Position numbers and translations under genes: made by a program. A stretch of 62,247 nucleotides of DNA from Paracoccus sp. (in: a-proteobacteria) (GTDB lineage Bacteria; Pseudomonadota; Alphaproteobacteria; Rhodobacterales; Rhodobacteraceae), in assembly GCF_030604785.1 (NCBI RefSeq), contig NZ_JAUVVF010000014.1:1-62247 (forward strand), given 5' to 3'. The notes under the pieces are model-generated. The model saw nothing but the letters and a program-made list of their open reading frames with translations, did no database searches and was not told the DNA's origin. Positions 1 to 9,175 of the stretch are shown in pieces (position 1 is the stretch's first letter; the number at the start of each line of letters is the position of its first letter).

Positions 1-807
1 CTGCTGAACGTGGGCGATCCGGCGGGCTATCTGCTGTTCATCATCCCCTCGGTGCTGGTCTCGCTGGCCTTCACGCCGATCCTGCTGTCGGCCCAGCCCG
101 CCCCGCAATTCGAGACGATCAAGCGGATGTCCTTTGGCAGGCTCTACCGCGCCTCGCCGCTTGGCTGCGTGGGGATCTTCCTGATGGGCGGGGTCTTTGC
201 GGCGCTGTCGGGCATGTCCTCGGTCTGGGGGGCGATGATCGGCCTGTCGGTGGCGCAGATCAGCCTGTTCGTCGCCGCGATCTATGCGGGCGGGCTGGTG
301 CTGCAATATCCGATCGGCTGGATCTCGGACCGCTATGACCGCCGCAAGCTGGTGCTGATCCTGTCGGCCATAGGGGGCCTCTGCGGGCTGCTGGTGATCG
401 CCGCGCAGCCGGGGACGGTCGGGCTGGTGATCGCCGGGGCCATCATGGGCGGCGTGGCGAACCCGATCTATGCCCTGCTTCTGGCCTACACGAACGATTA
501 CCTGGACCAGAGCGACATGGCCGCGGCCTCGGCGGGGCTCTTGTTCATCTACGGGATCGGCAGCATGGGCGGCCCGGTCATCACCGGCTGGCTGATGGAT
601 GTGATCGGGCCGGACGGATACTGGGTCTATATGGGCGTGCTGCTGGCCGCGCTGACCGCCTATGCCGCATGGCGTGCGACGCAGCGCCGGGCGCTGACGC
701 CCGACGAACAGGGCAGTTTTGCCGTCATCACCCCAAGCGCCACCCCCGTCGCGGTCGAGATCGTGCTGGACGAAGCGCAATCGGACGGCGCCCAAGGCAC
801 CGCCTGA
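1..807 (+). CDS. MFS transporter, C-terminal part (5' end outside window)
   Basis: The reading frame is open from base 1, so the gene starts upstream of the window and only about 268 C-terminal residues are seen. The fragment is strongly hydrophobic, with about six membrane segments, which fits the second half of a 12-helix major facilitator transporter. The loop GWISDRYDRRK matches MFS motif A in its usual place between helices 8 and 9. A short polar tail follows the last helix. The YcaD-like group is the nearest family I can suggest, but the substrate cannot be read from the sequence. lpdA follows about 90 bases downstream on the same strand. Confidence 0.85.
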   Translation: MLNVGDPAGYLLFIIPSVLVSLAFTPILLSAQPAPQFETIKRMSFGRLYRASPLGCVGIFLMGGVFAALSGMSSVWGAMIGLSVAQISLFVAAIYAGGLVLQYPIGWISDRYDRRKLVLILSAIGGLCGLLVIAAQPGTVGLVIAGAIMGGVANPIYALLLAYTNDYLDQSDMAAASAGLLFIYGIGSMGGPVITGWLMDVIGPDGYWVYMGVLLAALTAYAAWRATQRRALTPDEQGSFAVITPSATPVAVEIVLDEAQSDGAQGTA

Positions 808-896
808 CCGGGGCTTCCGGCCTGTCCGAGGGCGCGCTTGCCGCCTGCGCGCAAATGGTTTAACGCTGAACTATATCTCAGGCAGCGGGGAATGTC

Positions 897-2288
897 ATGG
901 CCCAGAGTTTCGACATGGTGGTGATCGGCGCCGGACCGGGCGGTTACGTCGCGGCGATCCGGGGCGCGCAGCTTGGCCTCAAGGTCGCCTGCATCGAGCG
1001 CGAACATCTGGGCGGCATCTGCCTCAACTGGGGCTGCATCCCGACCAAGGCCATGCTGCGCTCGGCCGAGGTCTATCACCTCATGCACCGGGCCAAGGAT
1101 TTCGGGCTGAAGGCCGACGGGATCGGCTATGACCTCGACGCGGTGGTGAAACGCTCGCGCGGGGTTGCCAAGCAGCTTTCCGGCGGGATCGGGCACCTGT
1201 TCAAGAAGAACAAGGTGACGGTCATCATGGGCGAGGCGAAGCTGGCCGGGAAGGGCAAGGTCACCGTCCAGAGCGACAAGGGCACCGAGGAGGTGACCGC
1301 GAAGTCCATCGTGCTGGCCACCGGCGCGCGCGCGCGCGAACTGCCGGGGCTGGAGCCGGACGGCAAGCAGGTCTGGAACTACAAACACGCCCTCGTGCCG
1401 CCGCATATGCCGAAGAAGCTGTTGGTCATCGGCTCGGGCGCCATCGGGATCGAGTTCGCCAGCTTCTTCAACACGCTCGGCGCCGAGACGACCGTGGTCG
1501 AGGTGATGGACCGCGTCCTTCCGGTCGAGGATGCCGAGATCAGCGCCTTCGCCAAGAAGCAGTTCGTCAAGCAGGGCATGACGATCCTGGAAAAGGCGAC
1601 GGTCAAGAAGCTGGACCGCAAGGGTTCGACCGTCACCGCCCATATCGAGACCGGCGGCAAGACCGAGACGCGCGATTTCGACACGGTCATCTCGGCCGTC
1701 GGCATCGTCGGCAACACCGAGGGGCTGGGTCTGGAAGAGGCCGGGATCAAGGTCGACCGGACCCATGTGGTGACGGATGAGTATTGCCGCACCGGGGTCG
1801 AGGGCGTCTATGCCATCGGCGATCTGGCCGGCGCGCCCTGGCTGGCGCACAAGGCCAGCCACGAGGGCGTCATGGTGGCCGAACTGATCGCGGGCGGGCA
1901 TCCCCATCCGATCAAGCCGGGCTCGATCGCCGGCTGCACCTATTGCCACCCGCAGGTCGCAAGCGTCGGGCTGACCGAAGCCAAGGCCAAGGAGCAGGGC
2001 TATGACGTCAAGGTCGGGCGCTTCCCCTTCATCGGCAACGGCAAGGCCATCGCTCTCGGCGAGCCCGAGGGGATGATCAAGACGATCTTCGATGCGAAGA
2101 CGGGCGAGTTGCTGGGCGCGCACATGGTCGGCGCCGAGGTGACCGAGCTGATCCAGGGCTATGTCGTCGGCCGTCAGCTCGAGACGACCGAGCAGGACCT
2201 GATGGAGACGGTCTTCCCGCATCCAACCCTGTCCGAGATGATGCACGAGGCGGTTCTGGACGCCTATGGACGCGCCATTCATTTCTGA
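897..2288 (+). CDS. lpdA: Dihydrolipoyl dehydrogenase (E3)
   Basis: This is the FAD flavoprotein that reoxidises dihydrolipoyl groups with NAD+ as E3 of the 2-oxoacid dehydrogenase complexes or of the glycine cleavage system. At 463 residues it is normal family length. Visible features are the FAD-binding GAGPGG at 11-16, the redox disulfide CLNWGC (Cys42 and Cys47), a second Rossmann motif GSGAIG, the second FAD contact YAIGDLAG, and the C-terminal catalytic His442/Glu447 pair in HPTLSE. No E1 or E2 gene lies inside the window, so the complex it serves cannot be decided here. A strong hairpin follows the stop codon. Confidence 0.97.
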   Translation: MAQSFDMVVIGAGPGGYVAAIRGAQLGLKVACIEREHLGGICLNWGCIPTKAMLRSAEVYHLMHRAKDFGLKADGIGYDLDAVVKRSRGVAKQLSGGIGHLFKKNKVTVIMGEAKLAGKGKVTVQSDKGTEEVTAKSIVLATGARARELPGLEPDGKQVWNYKHALVPPHMPKKLLVIGSGAIGIEFASFFNTLGAETTVVEVMDRVLPVEDAEISAFAKKQFVKQGMTILEKATVKKLDRKGSTVTAHIETGGKTETRDFDTVISAVGIVGNTEGLGLEEAGIKVDRTHVVTDEYCRTGVEGVYAIGDLAGAPWLAHKASHEGVMVAELIAGGHPHPIKPGSIAGCTYCHPQVASVGLTEAKAKEQGYDVKVGRFPFIGNGKAIALGEPEGMIKTIFDAKTGELLGAHMVGAEVTELIQGYVVGRQLETTEQDLMETVFPHPTLSEMMHEAVLDAYGRAIHF

Positions 2289-2310
2289 TTGCGTCAGCTG
2301 ATCGTCATGA

Positions 2311-2334
2311 CGGGGGGCCTTACGCCCCCCGTTT
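2311..2334 (+). terminator. Rho-independent terminator after lpdA
   Basis: An 8-bp perfect G/C stem (2311-2318 with 2324-2331) encloses a 5-base loop and is followed by TTT and a T-rich stretch. It lies 23 bases after the lpdA stop codon and just before the convergent acylase gene, so it may act in both directions. Confidence 0.8.
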
Positions 2335-2346
2335 GCGTTTACGCGT

Positions 2347-4764
2347 TCAGTTCGCCGGGGTCAGCGTGGTGACCCCGACCGCCGCCGCCCGCGCCAGCGC
2401 CGGGTCCAGCGACATGCCCACATATTCGCCCCGGCGCCACAGCCGCGACAGGTCGTCGTAATGGCGCGACAGCGGGTGCCCGGATTGCCCCGTCGAGATG
2501 ATGAAGACCGACGAGTCGGGATCAGCCAGATCGAAGACGCCGCGGAAGGTCGCGCCGTCCTCGGCGGCAAAGGGTTCGGGTCCGCGCCCGAACAGACCGC
2601 TGCGCGCCACCGTGAAATCGCCGCCCGAGATCGATTGCGTGATGTTCGTGATCCAGCCCAGGGCGGGCAGGTTGCCCAGACCCGGATGGATATGCCGGGC
2701 CTCGTGCCGGTCGCCCCATCGCCAGCTTTCGACATCGGGGCCGAAGCGCGCCGTCAGGTCCTGGATGGCGCGGTCCAGCGACTGACGGGCGATGGTCATG
2801 CAATCCTCGGTCGCCGCGCTCTGCACGATGTCGCACCAGCGCGAGGCGCCGTCGACATTGCGGAAGACCGCCTCGATGAAGGCCGGTTGCAGGCTGTGGA
2901 TGTCGTCTGCCAGCGGGCCGATCTCGTCCCGGATCAGCCGGTCCTGAAGCGCGCTCATCCAGGCAGAATAGATCAGCGGCTCGGGAAGGTGCTCGTTCAT
3001 CGCGCCGTCCCATTCCGCCAGCAGGGCCAGCGCGTCCTGCCGCTGCCGCTCGGGCGTGCCGGGGGGGGCGGGATCGCCCGTGAACCACAGGTCGGCACCG
3101 ACCACAGGCAGCAGCGCGCGGGCTGCCGGGCTGACGATGTCCAGCTGCGCCGCGATGAAGCTGTCGCGGGAATGAACCTCGCGGTCGCCCAGAAGACGCG
3201 CGAGCCGGGACCGGCGCGGGTCCAGGCGGCCCGGCTCTTCGGTGGCCAGAGCCATCCCGCTGTCGGGCTGGGCGGGCGCGGCGACCAGGCCGGTCAGGCC
3301 GGTCCATTCCGACTGGGGCAGCCAGCCGGGCGCGGGCAGCAAGCCGCCCGTCGGATGGTCGGCGCCGCGCTCGGGCCTTGCCCCTGCCATCAGCGAATGC
3401 ACCGCATCCTCGGATGCCAGCAGCACGTTCAGCGCCGGTGCGACCAAGGGTTCCAGCGCGGTGGCGGCGCGGTCGGCATCGGCACTTTGCATCAGCGCCA
3501 TCAGCGCCGACATGCTGCTGTCCTGAGCCGACAGCCCGGTCCAGCGCAGGGCCGCGACATGGCCGATGGGAACGACATCGCGCAATCCCGGCTCCAGCCC
3601 CGGCACGACCGGGCCGTTGCGGGTGTTTCGCAGCGTGATGGTCTGGTCCTCGCCGTCGAGGACGCGGATGATCTCGCGCCGCGTCTCGAAATCCAGCCAA
3701 CCTTCGGGGCCGCGATAGCGGTTCGGATTGCCGGGCTGGACCTCTTCGATGACGATATCGGCGTCGTCCAGACCCGCAGGCGTCAGCGCCCAGGCCAGAG
3801 ACGGGTTGCGGCCCGTCAGCACCACCGGCATGCCGGGGATCGTCGCGCCGATCACCCCGCCCGAGGACAGTTCCAGCCGCGCCAGATAGAACAGCGACGG
3901 CGCCGTCAGCCGGCCATGCAGATCGCCCGCCAGCAGCGCCCCTTCGCCGATGGTGCGGCGCGGGGCGGCGGCGAAGGCGCTGGCGCCAAGCGACAGGCCC
4001 GGGCGCAGATAGCTCCGCGGCGCGCGCACCGAGTCATGATCGCTGCGGCGTTCGGGATTGGCGAAACGTGCCTCGGGGAAGATGTCGGCATAGGGGGCGG
4101 CGGGGCGCGGCAGGCCGGGCCGCGCGACGATCTCGGCCCCGTGCTGGGGCCAGGCCAGCGACAGCCGGGCGCGCAGGATCTCGTCCGAGGCCGCATCGGT
4201 CATGCTGGCCGCGTAAAGCTTGAGGATCGCCAGCGAATCGGCAGGCTGCCAATAGGCGATCTCGTCGGGAAAGAGGAAGAATTCCGGCGCGCCGCGTCCT
4301 CGCGCGCCCTCGTTCACGATGCGGATCCACTGGTTCACCCCGGCAGCATAGGCAGCCAGCGCCTCGCGCGTGGGGGCGTCCTGCGCCTCGACCGAGCGCC
4401 GCGCCAGCGTGTAAAGGCCCAGCCGCCGCATCAGGTCGTCCTGCGGCACGGCGCGGGGGCCGTGAAGCTCGGCCAGGCGACCCTGAGCGGTGCGCCGCAG
4501 CAGCGTCATCTGGAACAGCCGGTCCTGGGCATGAGCGAGGCCGAGTGCGAAGAACACATCCGCATCCGTCTCGCCGAAGATATGGGGCACGTTCTCGGTC
4601 GAGCGGACGATCTCGACCGGGGCCGAGATGCCCTCGACCCGATGGCTGATCGCGTAATCGGGCAGCGAGCGGACGGCGAAATACCAGGTCAGCACCCCCG
4701 CCAGCACCGTCAGCACCAAAAGGCCGACGGTCAGCCGCAGCAGCCAGCGAAACAGGGTCAGCAT
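2347..4764 (-). CDS. Penicillin acylase family hydrolase (Ntn-hydrolase precursor)
   Basis: At 805 residues this has the length and order of a penicillin/acyl-homoserine-lactone acylase precursor: an N-terminal membrane or signal segment (about residues 8-30), an alpha chain, a spacer and a beta chain. Typical family blocks are HIFGETDADVFFALG and GLAHAQDRLFQM. The nucleophile region reads LGASAFAAAP, with Ser262 the likely N-terminal nucleophile of the mature beta chain. The Asn that usually follows that Ser appears to be missing, so autoprocessing is not certain. Family members are periplasmic and cleave amides such as beta-lactam side chains or N-acyl-homoserine lactones; the substrate here is unknown. 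The gene stands alone between two plus-strand genes. Confidence 0.88.
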   Translation of the reverse strand: MLTLFRWLLRLTVGLLVLTVLAGVLTWYFAVRSLPDYAISHRVEGISAPVEIVRSTENVPHIFGETDADVFFALGLAHAQDRLFQMTLLRRTAQGRLAELHGPRAVPQDDLMRRLGLYTLARRSVEAQDAPTREALAAYAAGVNQWIRIVNEGARGRGAPEFFLFPDEIAYWQPADSLAILKLYAASMTDAASDEILRARLSLAWPQHGAEIVARPGLPRPAAPYADIFPEARFANPERRSDHDSVRAPRSYLRPGLSLGASAFAAAPRRTIGEGALLAGDLHGRLTAPSLFYLARLELSSGGVIGATIPGMPVVLTGRNPSLAWALTPAGLDDADIVIEEVQPGNPNRYRGPEGWLDFETRREIIRVLDGEDQTITLRNTRNGPVVPGLEPGLRDVVPIGHVAALRWTGLSAQDSSMSALMALMQSADADRAATALEPLVAPALNVLLASEDAVHSLMAGARPERGADHPTGGLLPAPGWLPQSEWTGLTGLVAAPAQPDSGMALATEEPGRLDPRRSRLARLLGDREVHSRDSFIAAQLDIVSPAARALLPVVGADLWFTGDPAPPGTPERQRQDALALLAEWDGAMNEHLPEPLIYSAWMSALQDRLIRDEIGPLADDIHSLQPAFIEAVFRNVDGASRWCDIVQSAATEDCMTIARQSLDRAIQDLTARFGPDVESWRWGDRHEARHIHPGLGNLPALGWITNITQSISGGDFTVARSGLFGRGPEPFAAEDGATFRGVFDLADPDSSVFIISTGQSGHPLSRHYDDLSRLWRRGEYVGMSLDPALARAAAVGVTTLTPAN

Positions 4765-4916
4765 CGGGGGACGGTCCTTGGGGCTGAGGGTCGGCTGTTG
4801 GGCGGCAGGGGATTGACCCTGCCGCGCTTCGGGTGATGCTGTGGTCCATAAGCCAGCAAGCAGGCCATTTCAACGCGGCCGGCACGCAGGCAGGATCACG
4901 GCAACGAGGGCGCGAC

Positions 4917-5783
4917 ATGGCGAAGACGGCGTTTCTGGGCTTGGGGGTGATGGGCTTTCCGATGGCGGGGCATCTGATGCGCGCGGGCCATGCGGTGACG
5001 GTCTACAACCGCAGCCCCGCCAAGGCCGAGGCCTGGGTCGCGCAGCATGGCGGCGCCCATGCGCCCACCCCGCGCGAAGCGGCGGCGGGCGCCGATTTCG
5101 TGATGGCCTGCGTGGGCAATGACGACGATCTGCGGCAGGTCTGCCTTGGCCCCGACGGCGCATTCGCGGGCATGGCCCCGGGCGCGGTTTTCGTCGACCA
5201 CACCACGGTGTCGGCCAAGGTGACGCGCGAACTGGCCGAGGCCGCGCATCGGGCGGGGCTGGGCTATGTCGATGCCCCGGTTTCGGGCGGGCAGGCGGGG
5301 GCCGAGAACGGGCAGCTTTCGGTCATGTGCGGCGGCAGCCCCGAAGATTACGCCAAGGCTGAGCCCGTGATCGACGCCTATGCCCGGATCTGTCGCCGCA
5401 TGGGCGATGCCGGCGCCGGGCAGATGGCCAAGATGTGCAACCAGATCGCCATTGCCGGGCTGGTGCAGGGCCTGTCGGAATCGCTGGCCTTCGCGGAACG
5501 CGCAGGTCTGGACACGGCCCTGCTGGTCGAGGTGATCAGCCAGGGCGCCGCCGGAAGCTGGCAGATGGCCAACCGCCACAAGACCATGGCCGAAGGCCAT
5601 TTCGACCACGGCTTCGCGGTGGACTGGATGCGCAAGGATCTGGCCATCTGCCTTGAGACCGCGGACGAGATCGGCGCCTCGCTGCCCGTCACCGCCCTGG
5701 TCGACCAGTTCTACCATGAGGTTCAGCGCATGGGCGGGGGGCGGTGGGACACGTCCTCGCTGATCGCGCGTCTGCGGCGGTGA
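4917..5783 (+). CDS. NAD(P)-dependent 3-hydroxyisobutyrate-dehydrogenase-like oxidoreductase
   Basis: The protein belongs to the beta-hydroxyacid dehydrogenase family. It begins with the dinucleotide motif GLGVMGFPMA, carries the substrate-binding DAPVSGG block near residue 120, and has the catalytic lysine in QMAKMCNQI. At 288 residues it is normal length. I chose the ATG at 4917 rather than in-frame starts upstream because the fold begins immediately there. Members reduce or oxidise 3-hydroxyisobutyrate, tartronate semialdehyde or succinic semialdehyde; this one cannot be assigned more closely. The glycolate genes are far away, so a glyoxylate link is only a possibility. Confidence 0.9.
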   Translation: MAKTAFLGLGVMGFPMAGHLMRAGHAVTVYNRSPAKAEAWVAQHGGAHAPTPREAAAGADFVMACVGNDDDLRQVCLGPDGAFAGMAPGAVFVDHTTVSAKVTRELAEAAHRAGLGYVDAPVSGGQAGAENGQLSVMCGGSPEDYAKAEPVIDAYARICRRMGDAGAGQMAKMCNQIAIAGLVQGLSESLAFAERAGLDTALLVEVISQGAAGSWQMANRHKTMAEGHFDHGFAVDWMRKDLAICLETADEIGASLPVTALVDQFYHEVQRMGGGRWDTSSLIARLRR

Positions 5784-5880
5784 TATTCCGAACGCAGAAT
5801 GTGACTTGATCGAGGTCAAGGCGGCGCGCCCCGCCGTGACCGATCCTGCCTTGCGGCGATCCCGCCGCGGGAGAGGATGA

Positions 5881-6234
5881 ATGAGCTATTCCGACAAGAT
5901 CGAGGCCATGCGCGGCGAGCTGCGCGCGCTGAACAAGGCCATCCCCGAGGCGACGCGGGCCTTCGGCGCGCTGAGCAAGGCGGCCAAGGATCAGGGCGTG
6001 CTGTCGGTCAAGGAAAAGGAATTCGTGGCGCTTGGCTCGGCGCTTGGGCAGCGTTGCGAGCCCTGCATCAACTTCCATGTCGAGGCGCTGATGAAGGCGG
6101 GCGGCACGCGCGAGGAATTTTGCGACGTGCTGGCCATGTGCATCCAGATGGGCGGCGGGCCGGCGGTGATGTATGCCGGTCACGCGCTGGCATGCTGGGA
6201 CGAACTGGCCGCCTCGGTTGCGGCCTCGGGCTGA
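5881..6234 (+). CDS. Carboxymuconolactone decarboxylase / AhpD-like family protein
   Basis: This small protein (117 residues) is an all-helical CMD-family member. It has the alkylhydroperoxidase-type redox signature CEPCINFH, that is CxxC followed by His, near the middle. The motif suggests a thiol peroxidase-like or disulfide relay role rather than true lactone decarboxylation. The start is supported by an AGAGG sequence a few bases upstream. Its last 55 bases overlap the convergent ribbon-helix-helix gene. No peroxiredoxin partner lies nearby, so its physiological role is not shown. Confidence 0.9.
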   Translation: MSYSDKIEAMRGELRALNKAIPEATRAFGALSKAAKDQGVLSVKEKEFVALGSALGQRCEPCINFHVEALMKAGGTREEFCDVLAMCIQMGGGPAVMYAGHALACWDELAASVAASG

Positions 6235-6470
6235 GCGGGCCCGGCCTGGACCTGCGCCAGCACGAAAAGCCGCAGCGCGGTGGCCAGCCCGACCTCGGGC
6301 GGTCGGGCGCGGTCGATCCGGCCGATCAGGCAGGCACGGGTCAGCCCCATCAGCCGCGCCTGCTGGTCCAGCGCACGCCAGAACGCGTCCTCCAGCGAGA
6401 CCGAGGTCGCGTGCCCCTCGATCGTGACCGAGCGTTTGCGCGGCGCGGACATCGGGGGCAGGTCAATCAT
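6180..6470 (-). CDS. Ribbon-helix-helix domain protein
   Basis: A 96-residue product if the ATG at 6470 is used; an in-frame ATG at 6452 would drop six residues. The core RKRSVTIEGHATSVSLEDAF followed by a helix-rich segment resembles the compact Rhodobacterales ribbon-helix-helix family often found next to fumC and DUF4169. The start overlaps the end of the DUF4169 gene by 8 bases, which suggests translational coupling. The tail is rich in Ala, Glu and Ser. A DNA-binding role is inferred from the fold only. The 3' end overlaps the opposite-strand AhpD-like gene. Confidence 0.75.
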   Translation of the reverse strand: MIDLPPMSAPRKRSVTIEGHATSVSLEDAFWRALDQQARLMGLTRACLIGRIDRARPPEVGLATALRLFVLAQVQAGPAQPEAATEAASSSQHASA

Positions 6471-6639
6471 CGCGGCGGTGATCCTCGTGCCGCTGGTCGG
6501 CGCGGCGGGCCTCGGCCTCGCGGGCCTCGCGCAGGGCGCGGGGTTCGCCATGCCTGGCGGCATTCGCATCGGCGGCCGCGCGGGCCTCGGTGCGGGCGCG
6601 GTTCTTGCGGAACTGGCGCAGGTTGATCGGCTTGGTCAT
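6463..6639 (-). CDS. DUF4169 family small basic protein
   Basis: A 58-residue, very charged protein beginning MTKPINLRQFRKNRAR, which matches the conserved N-terminus of DUF4169. The rest is one long Ala/Arg/Glu-rich helix. I chose the ATG at 6639 because AAGG lies at a suitable distance; a GTG two codons upstream is also possible. The gene lies between fumC and the ribbon-helix-helix gene in the same orientation, an arrangement typical of Rhodobacteraceae. The function is unknown; the basic composition would suit nucleic-acid or ribosome binding, but that is a guess. Confidence 0.8.
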   Translation of the reverse strand: MTKPINLRQFRKNRARTEARAAADANAARHGEPRALREAREAEARRADQRHEDHRRDD

Positions 6640-6660
6640 GGCCACGGCCTTGCAATGCAG

Positions 6661-6687
6661 AAGGGCGCGCCAATCTGGCGCGCCCTT
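6661..6687 (-). terminator. Strong hairpin after fumC
   Basis: A perfect 12-bp inverted repeat (6661-6672 with 6676-6687) with a 3-base loop lies 20 bases downstream of the fumC stop. On the minus strand only a short T-containing tail follows. It probably ends or attenuates the fumC transcript before DUF4169. Confidence 0.65.
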
Positions 6688-6707
6688 GTCGTGATGGTCA
6701 AGAGGGA

Positions 6708-8102
6708 TCAGCCCTTGGGGCCGATCATGTCCTCGGGGCGCACGATCCGGTCGAAGGTCTCGCCATCGACGAAACCCAGATTGATCGCCTCTTCGCGCAG
6801 GGTCGTGCCGTTCTTGTGCGCGGTCTTGGCGACCTTGGTGGCGTTGTCATAGCCGATGGTCGGCGCCAGTGCCGTCACCAGCATCAGCGATTCCTTCATC
6901 AGCTTCTCGATCCGCTCGACATTGGCCTTGGTGCCCACGACCATGTTGTCGGTGAAGCTGGAGGCCGCATCCCCAAGAAGCTGCATGGATTGCAGCACGT
7001 TGTAGGACATCATCGGGTTGTAGACGTTCAGCTCGAAATGACCTTGGCTGCCGGCGAAGCCCACCGCGGCGTCGTTGCCCATGACATGGGCGCAGACCAT
7101 GGTCAGCGCCTCGGCCTGGGTCGGGTTCACCTTGCCCGGCATGATCGAGCTGCCCGGCTCGTTCTCGGGCAGGATCAGCTCGCCCAGACCCGAGCGGGGG
7201 CCCGAGCCCAGCAGGCGCATGTCGTTGGCGATCTTGAACAGGCTGCCCGCCACCGTCTTCAGCGCGCCCGAGAACATGACCATCGCGTCGTGGGCGGCCA
7301 GCGCCTCGAACTTGTTCGGCGCGGTGACAAAGGGCAGGTCGGTGATCTTAGCGATCTCGGCCGCGATGGCCGTGTCCCAGCCCTTCTTGGTGTTCAGCCC
7401 GGTGCCGACGGCGGTGCCGCCCTGCGCCAGCTCGTAGATGTCGGGCAGGCAGGCGCGGACACGCTCGATCCCCTTGCGGACCTGATGGGCGTAGCCGCCG
7501 AATTCCTGGCCCAGGGTCAGGGGCGTGGCGTCCTGGGTATGGGTGCGGCCGATCTTGATGATGTCCTTGAACTCGTCCGACTTCGCCTCCAGCGCGGCGG
7601 CGAGCTTTTCCAGCCCCGGAAGCAGCGTGTCCCGCGCCAGCATGCCGATGGCGACATGCATCGCGGTCGGGAAGGTGTCGTTCGAGGATTGGCCCATGTT
7701 GCAGTGATCGTTGGGGTGGACGGGCTTCTTCGAGCCCATCTCGCCGCCCATGATCTCGATCGCGCGGTTCGAGATGACCTCGTTCGCGTTCATGTTCGAC
7801 TGCGTGCCCGAGCCGGTCTGCCAGACAACCAGCGGGAAGTTGTCATCGAACTTGCCCTGGAAGACCTCCATCGCGGCCTGTTCCATAGCGTCGGCCAGAT
7901 CGGCGGGCAGATCGCCGTTCGCCCGGTTCACCCGCGCGGCGGCCAGCTTGATCGCGCCGAGCGCCCGGATGATCGGGACCGGCTGGCGTTCCCAACCGAT
8001 CGGGAAGTTCATGATCGAACGCTGCGTCTGCGCGCCCCAGTATTTCGAGGCGTCAACCTCGAGCGGGCCGAAGCTGTCGGTTTCGGTGCGGGTCTTGGTC
8101 AT
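6708..8102 (-). CDS. fumC: Class II fumarate hydratase
   Basis: This cytosolic, iron-independent TCA-cycle enzyme converts fumarate to L-malate. It is 464 residues long, as expected for FumC. The family signature [11 protein letters not shown] is present in the C-terminal half, the [12 protein letters not shown] block is near residue 100, and the catalytic-site segment [10 protein letters not shown] is near 187. GGGAG-type sequence precedes the ATG at 8102. sspB and ssrA lie upstream and DUF4169 downstream on the same strand, the normal Rhodobacterales neighbourhood apart from the inserted aldolase gene. Confidence 0.98.
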   Translation of the reverse strand: MTKTRTETDSFGPLEVDASKYWGAQTQRSIMNFPIGWERQPVPIIRALGAIKLAAARVNRANGDLPADLADAMEQAAMEVFQGKFDDNFPLVVWQTGSGTQSNMNANEVISNRAIEIMGGEMGSKKPVHPNDHCNMGQSSNDTFPTAMHVAIGMLARDTLLPGLEKLAAALEAKSDEFKDIIKIGRTHTQDATPLTLGQEFGGYAHQVRKGIERVRACLPDIYELAQGGTAVGTGLNTKKGWDTAIAAEIAKITDLPFVTAPNKFEALAAHDAMVMFSGALKTVAGSLFKIANDMRLLGSGPRSGLGELILPENEPGSSIMPGKVNPTQAEALTMVCAHVMGNDAAVGFAGSQGHFELNVYNPMMSYNVLQSMQLLGDAASSFTDNMVVGTKANVERIEKLMKESLMLVTALAPTIGYDNATKVAKTAHKNGTTLREEAINLGFVDGETFDRIVRPEDMIGPKG

Positions 8103-8189
8103 CGGGTCGCTCCCTCACGGTTTCGCGCGTGGTTTAGCGGGAAGGGCGCTCGGGTGCAATTCGTATGCGACGGTATGCCGTCGCTAACA

Positions 8190-9080
8190 TCACGCTTCCA
8201 TCGCACGGATCGCCGCGCGCAGGGCCGGGATCTCGGCCTCGGGCAGGGGCATGATCGGGGGCTGGGGCTGCGCTTCGGTCAGGTCCATCAGCCGGGCGGC
8301 GGCATGGGCGACCCGCAGGCTGCCATAGCGGCGCAGCAGATCCCAGAGCGGCTGAAAGCGTTCCTCGGTCCGCCTTGTTCCGGTCGCATCCCCGGCCTGC
8401 GCGGCGCAGGACAGGGTCAGCGTCATGTCGGGCCACAGGCCCGCCACAACGCTGAACCAGGCATCGGCCTTGTCCAGAAGCGCGCGCGTGCAGCCCCAGT
8501 CGCCGCTGTAGCCGATCACGAAATCCTCGGGCAGCAGGGGGCGCAGGGCTGCGACCTCGTCCGCGATGGTGCCCGCCGCGGGCAGCGGCATCTTGATCGC
8601 CTCGACATGGGGCAGGGCGGCCAGTCGCGCGATCAGGGCGTGGTTCATGGTGACGCGGGTCGTCGTCGGGTTGTTGTAGATGCAGAGCGGCAGCCCCCCG
8701 GCATCGGCCACGGCGGCGTAATGCGCGACGATCTCGTCCTCGGTCAGGGGCGTATAGCTGACGGGCGCCAGCAGCAGCCCCTCTGCCCCCGCCTCGGCCG
8801 CGTGCCGGGCCAGCGCCACGCTGTCGCGGGTGGTCAGGGCGCCGATCCCGGCGATCACCGGAACACGCCCGCGGGTCACGTCCAGCGCGATCTCGAGCGT
8901 GCGGCGCCGTTCGTCCAGCGTCAGATAGGCATAGCTGCCGGTGCTGCCCAACAGGCCGATGCTGTCCACCTCGGCCCTGACCAGGCGGGTCAGGATGCGG
9001 CGCAGATCGGCCTCGATCACCCGACCTTCGGGCGTGGCGGGAGTGATGGGAAAGGCCGACAGGCCGCGCATGACCGACAT
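8190..9080 (-). CDS. Dihydrodipicolinate synthase / N-acetylneuraminate lyase family aldolase
   Basis: A 296-residue TIM-barrel aldolase of the DapA/NanA superfamily. The family motif GLLGSTGSYAYL lies near residue 45, the catalytic tyrosine is in LCIYNNPTTT, and the Schiff-base lysine is in EAIKMPLP. A good Shine-Dalgarno sequence (AGAGGAAA) precedes the ATG. True DapA is usually encoded elsewhere and this one is not beside lysine genes, so it may act on another 2-oxo acid. It sits between sspB and fumC, genes that are commonly closer together in relatives. Confidence 0.9.
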   Translation of the reverse strand: MSVMRGLSAFPITPATPEGRVIEADLRRILTRLVRAEVDSIGLLGSTGSYAYLTLDERRRTLEIALDVTRGRVPVIAGIGALTTRDSVALARHAAEAGAEGLLLAPVSYTPLTEDEIVAHYAAVADAGGLPLCIYNNPTTTRVTMNHALIARLAALPHVEAIKMPLPAAGTIADEVAALRPLLPEDFVIGYSGDWGCTRALLDKADAWFSVVAGLWPDMTLTLSCAAQAGDATGTRRTEERFQPLWDLLRRYGSLRVAHAAARLMDLTEAQPQPPIMPLPEAEIPALRAAIRAMEA

Positions 9081-9175
9081 GGGATTTCCTCTGCTGCGAT
9101 GGTCCGCATCAAGCCTGGTCGCGCCGCCTCAGGCAAGCCCCCGCGATGCCTCGATCAGCGGCGGCCGGTCGGCTG

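Noticed and set aside
2461..4836. Very long plus-strand open frame (791 codons) opposite the acylase gene
   Set aside because: It is the mirror of a high-GC gene with third-position bias; the composition is Arg/Gly/Gln-rich with no fold, and the minus-strand product has clear family motifs.
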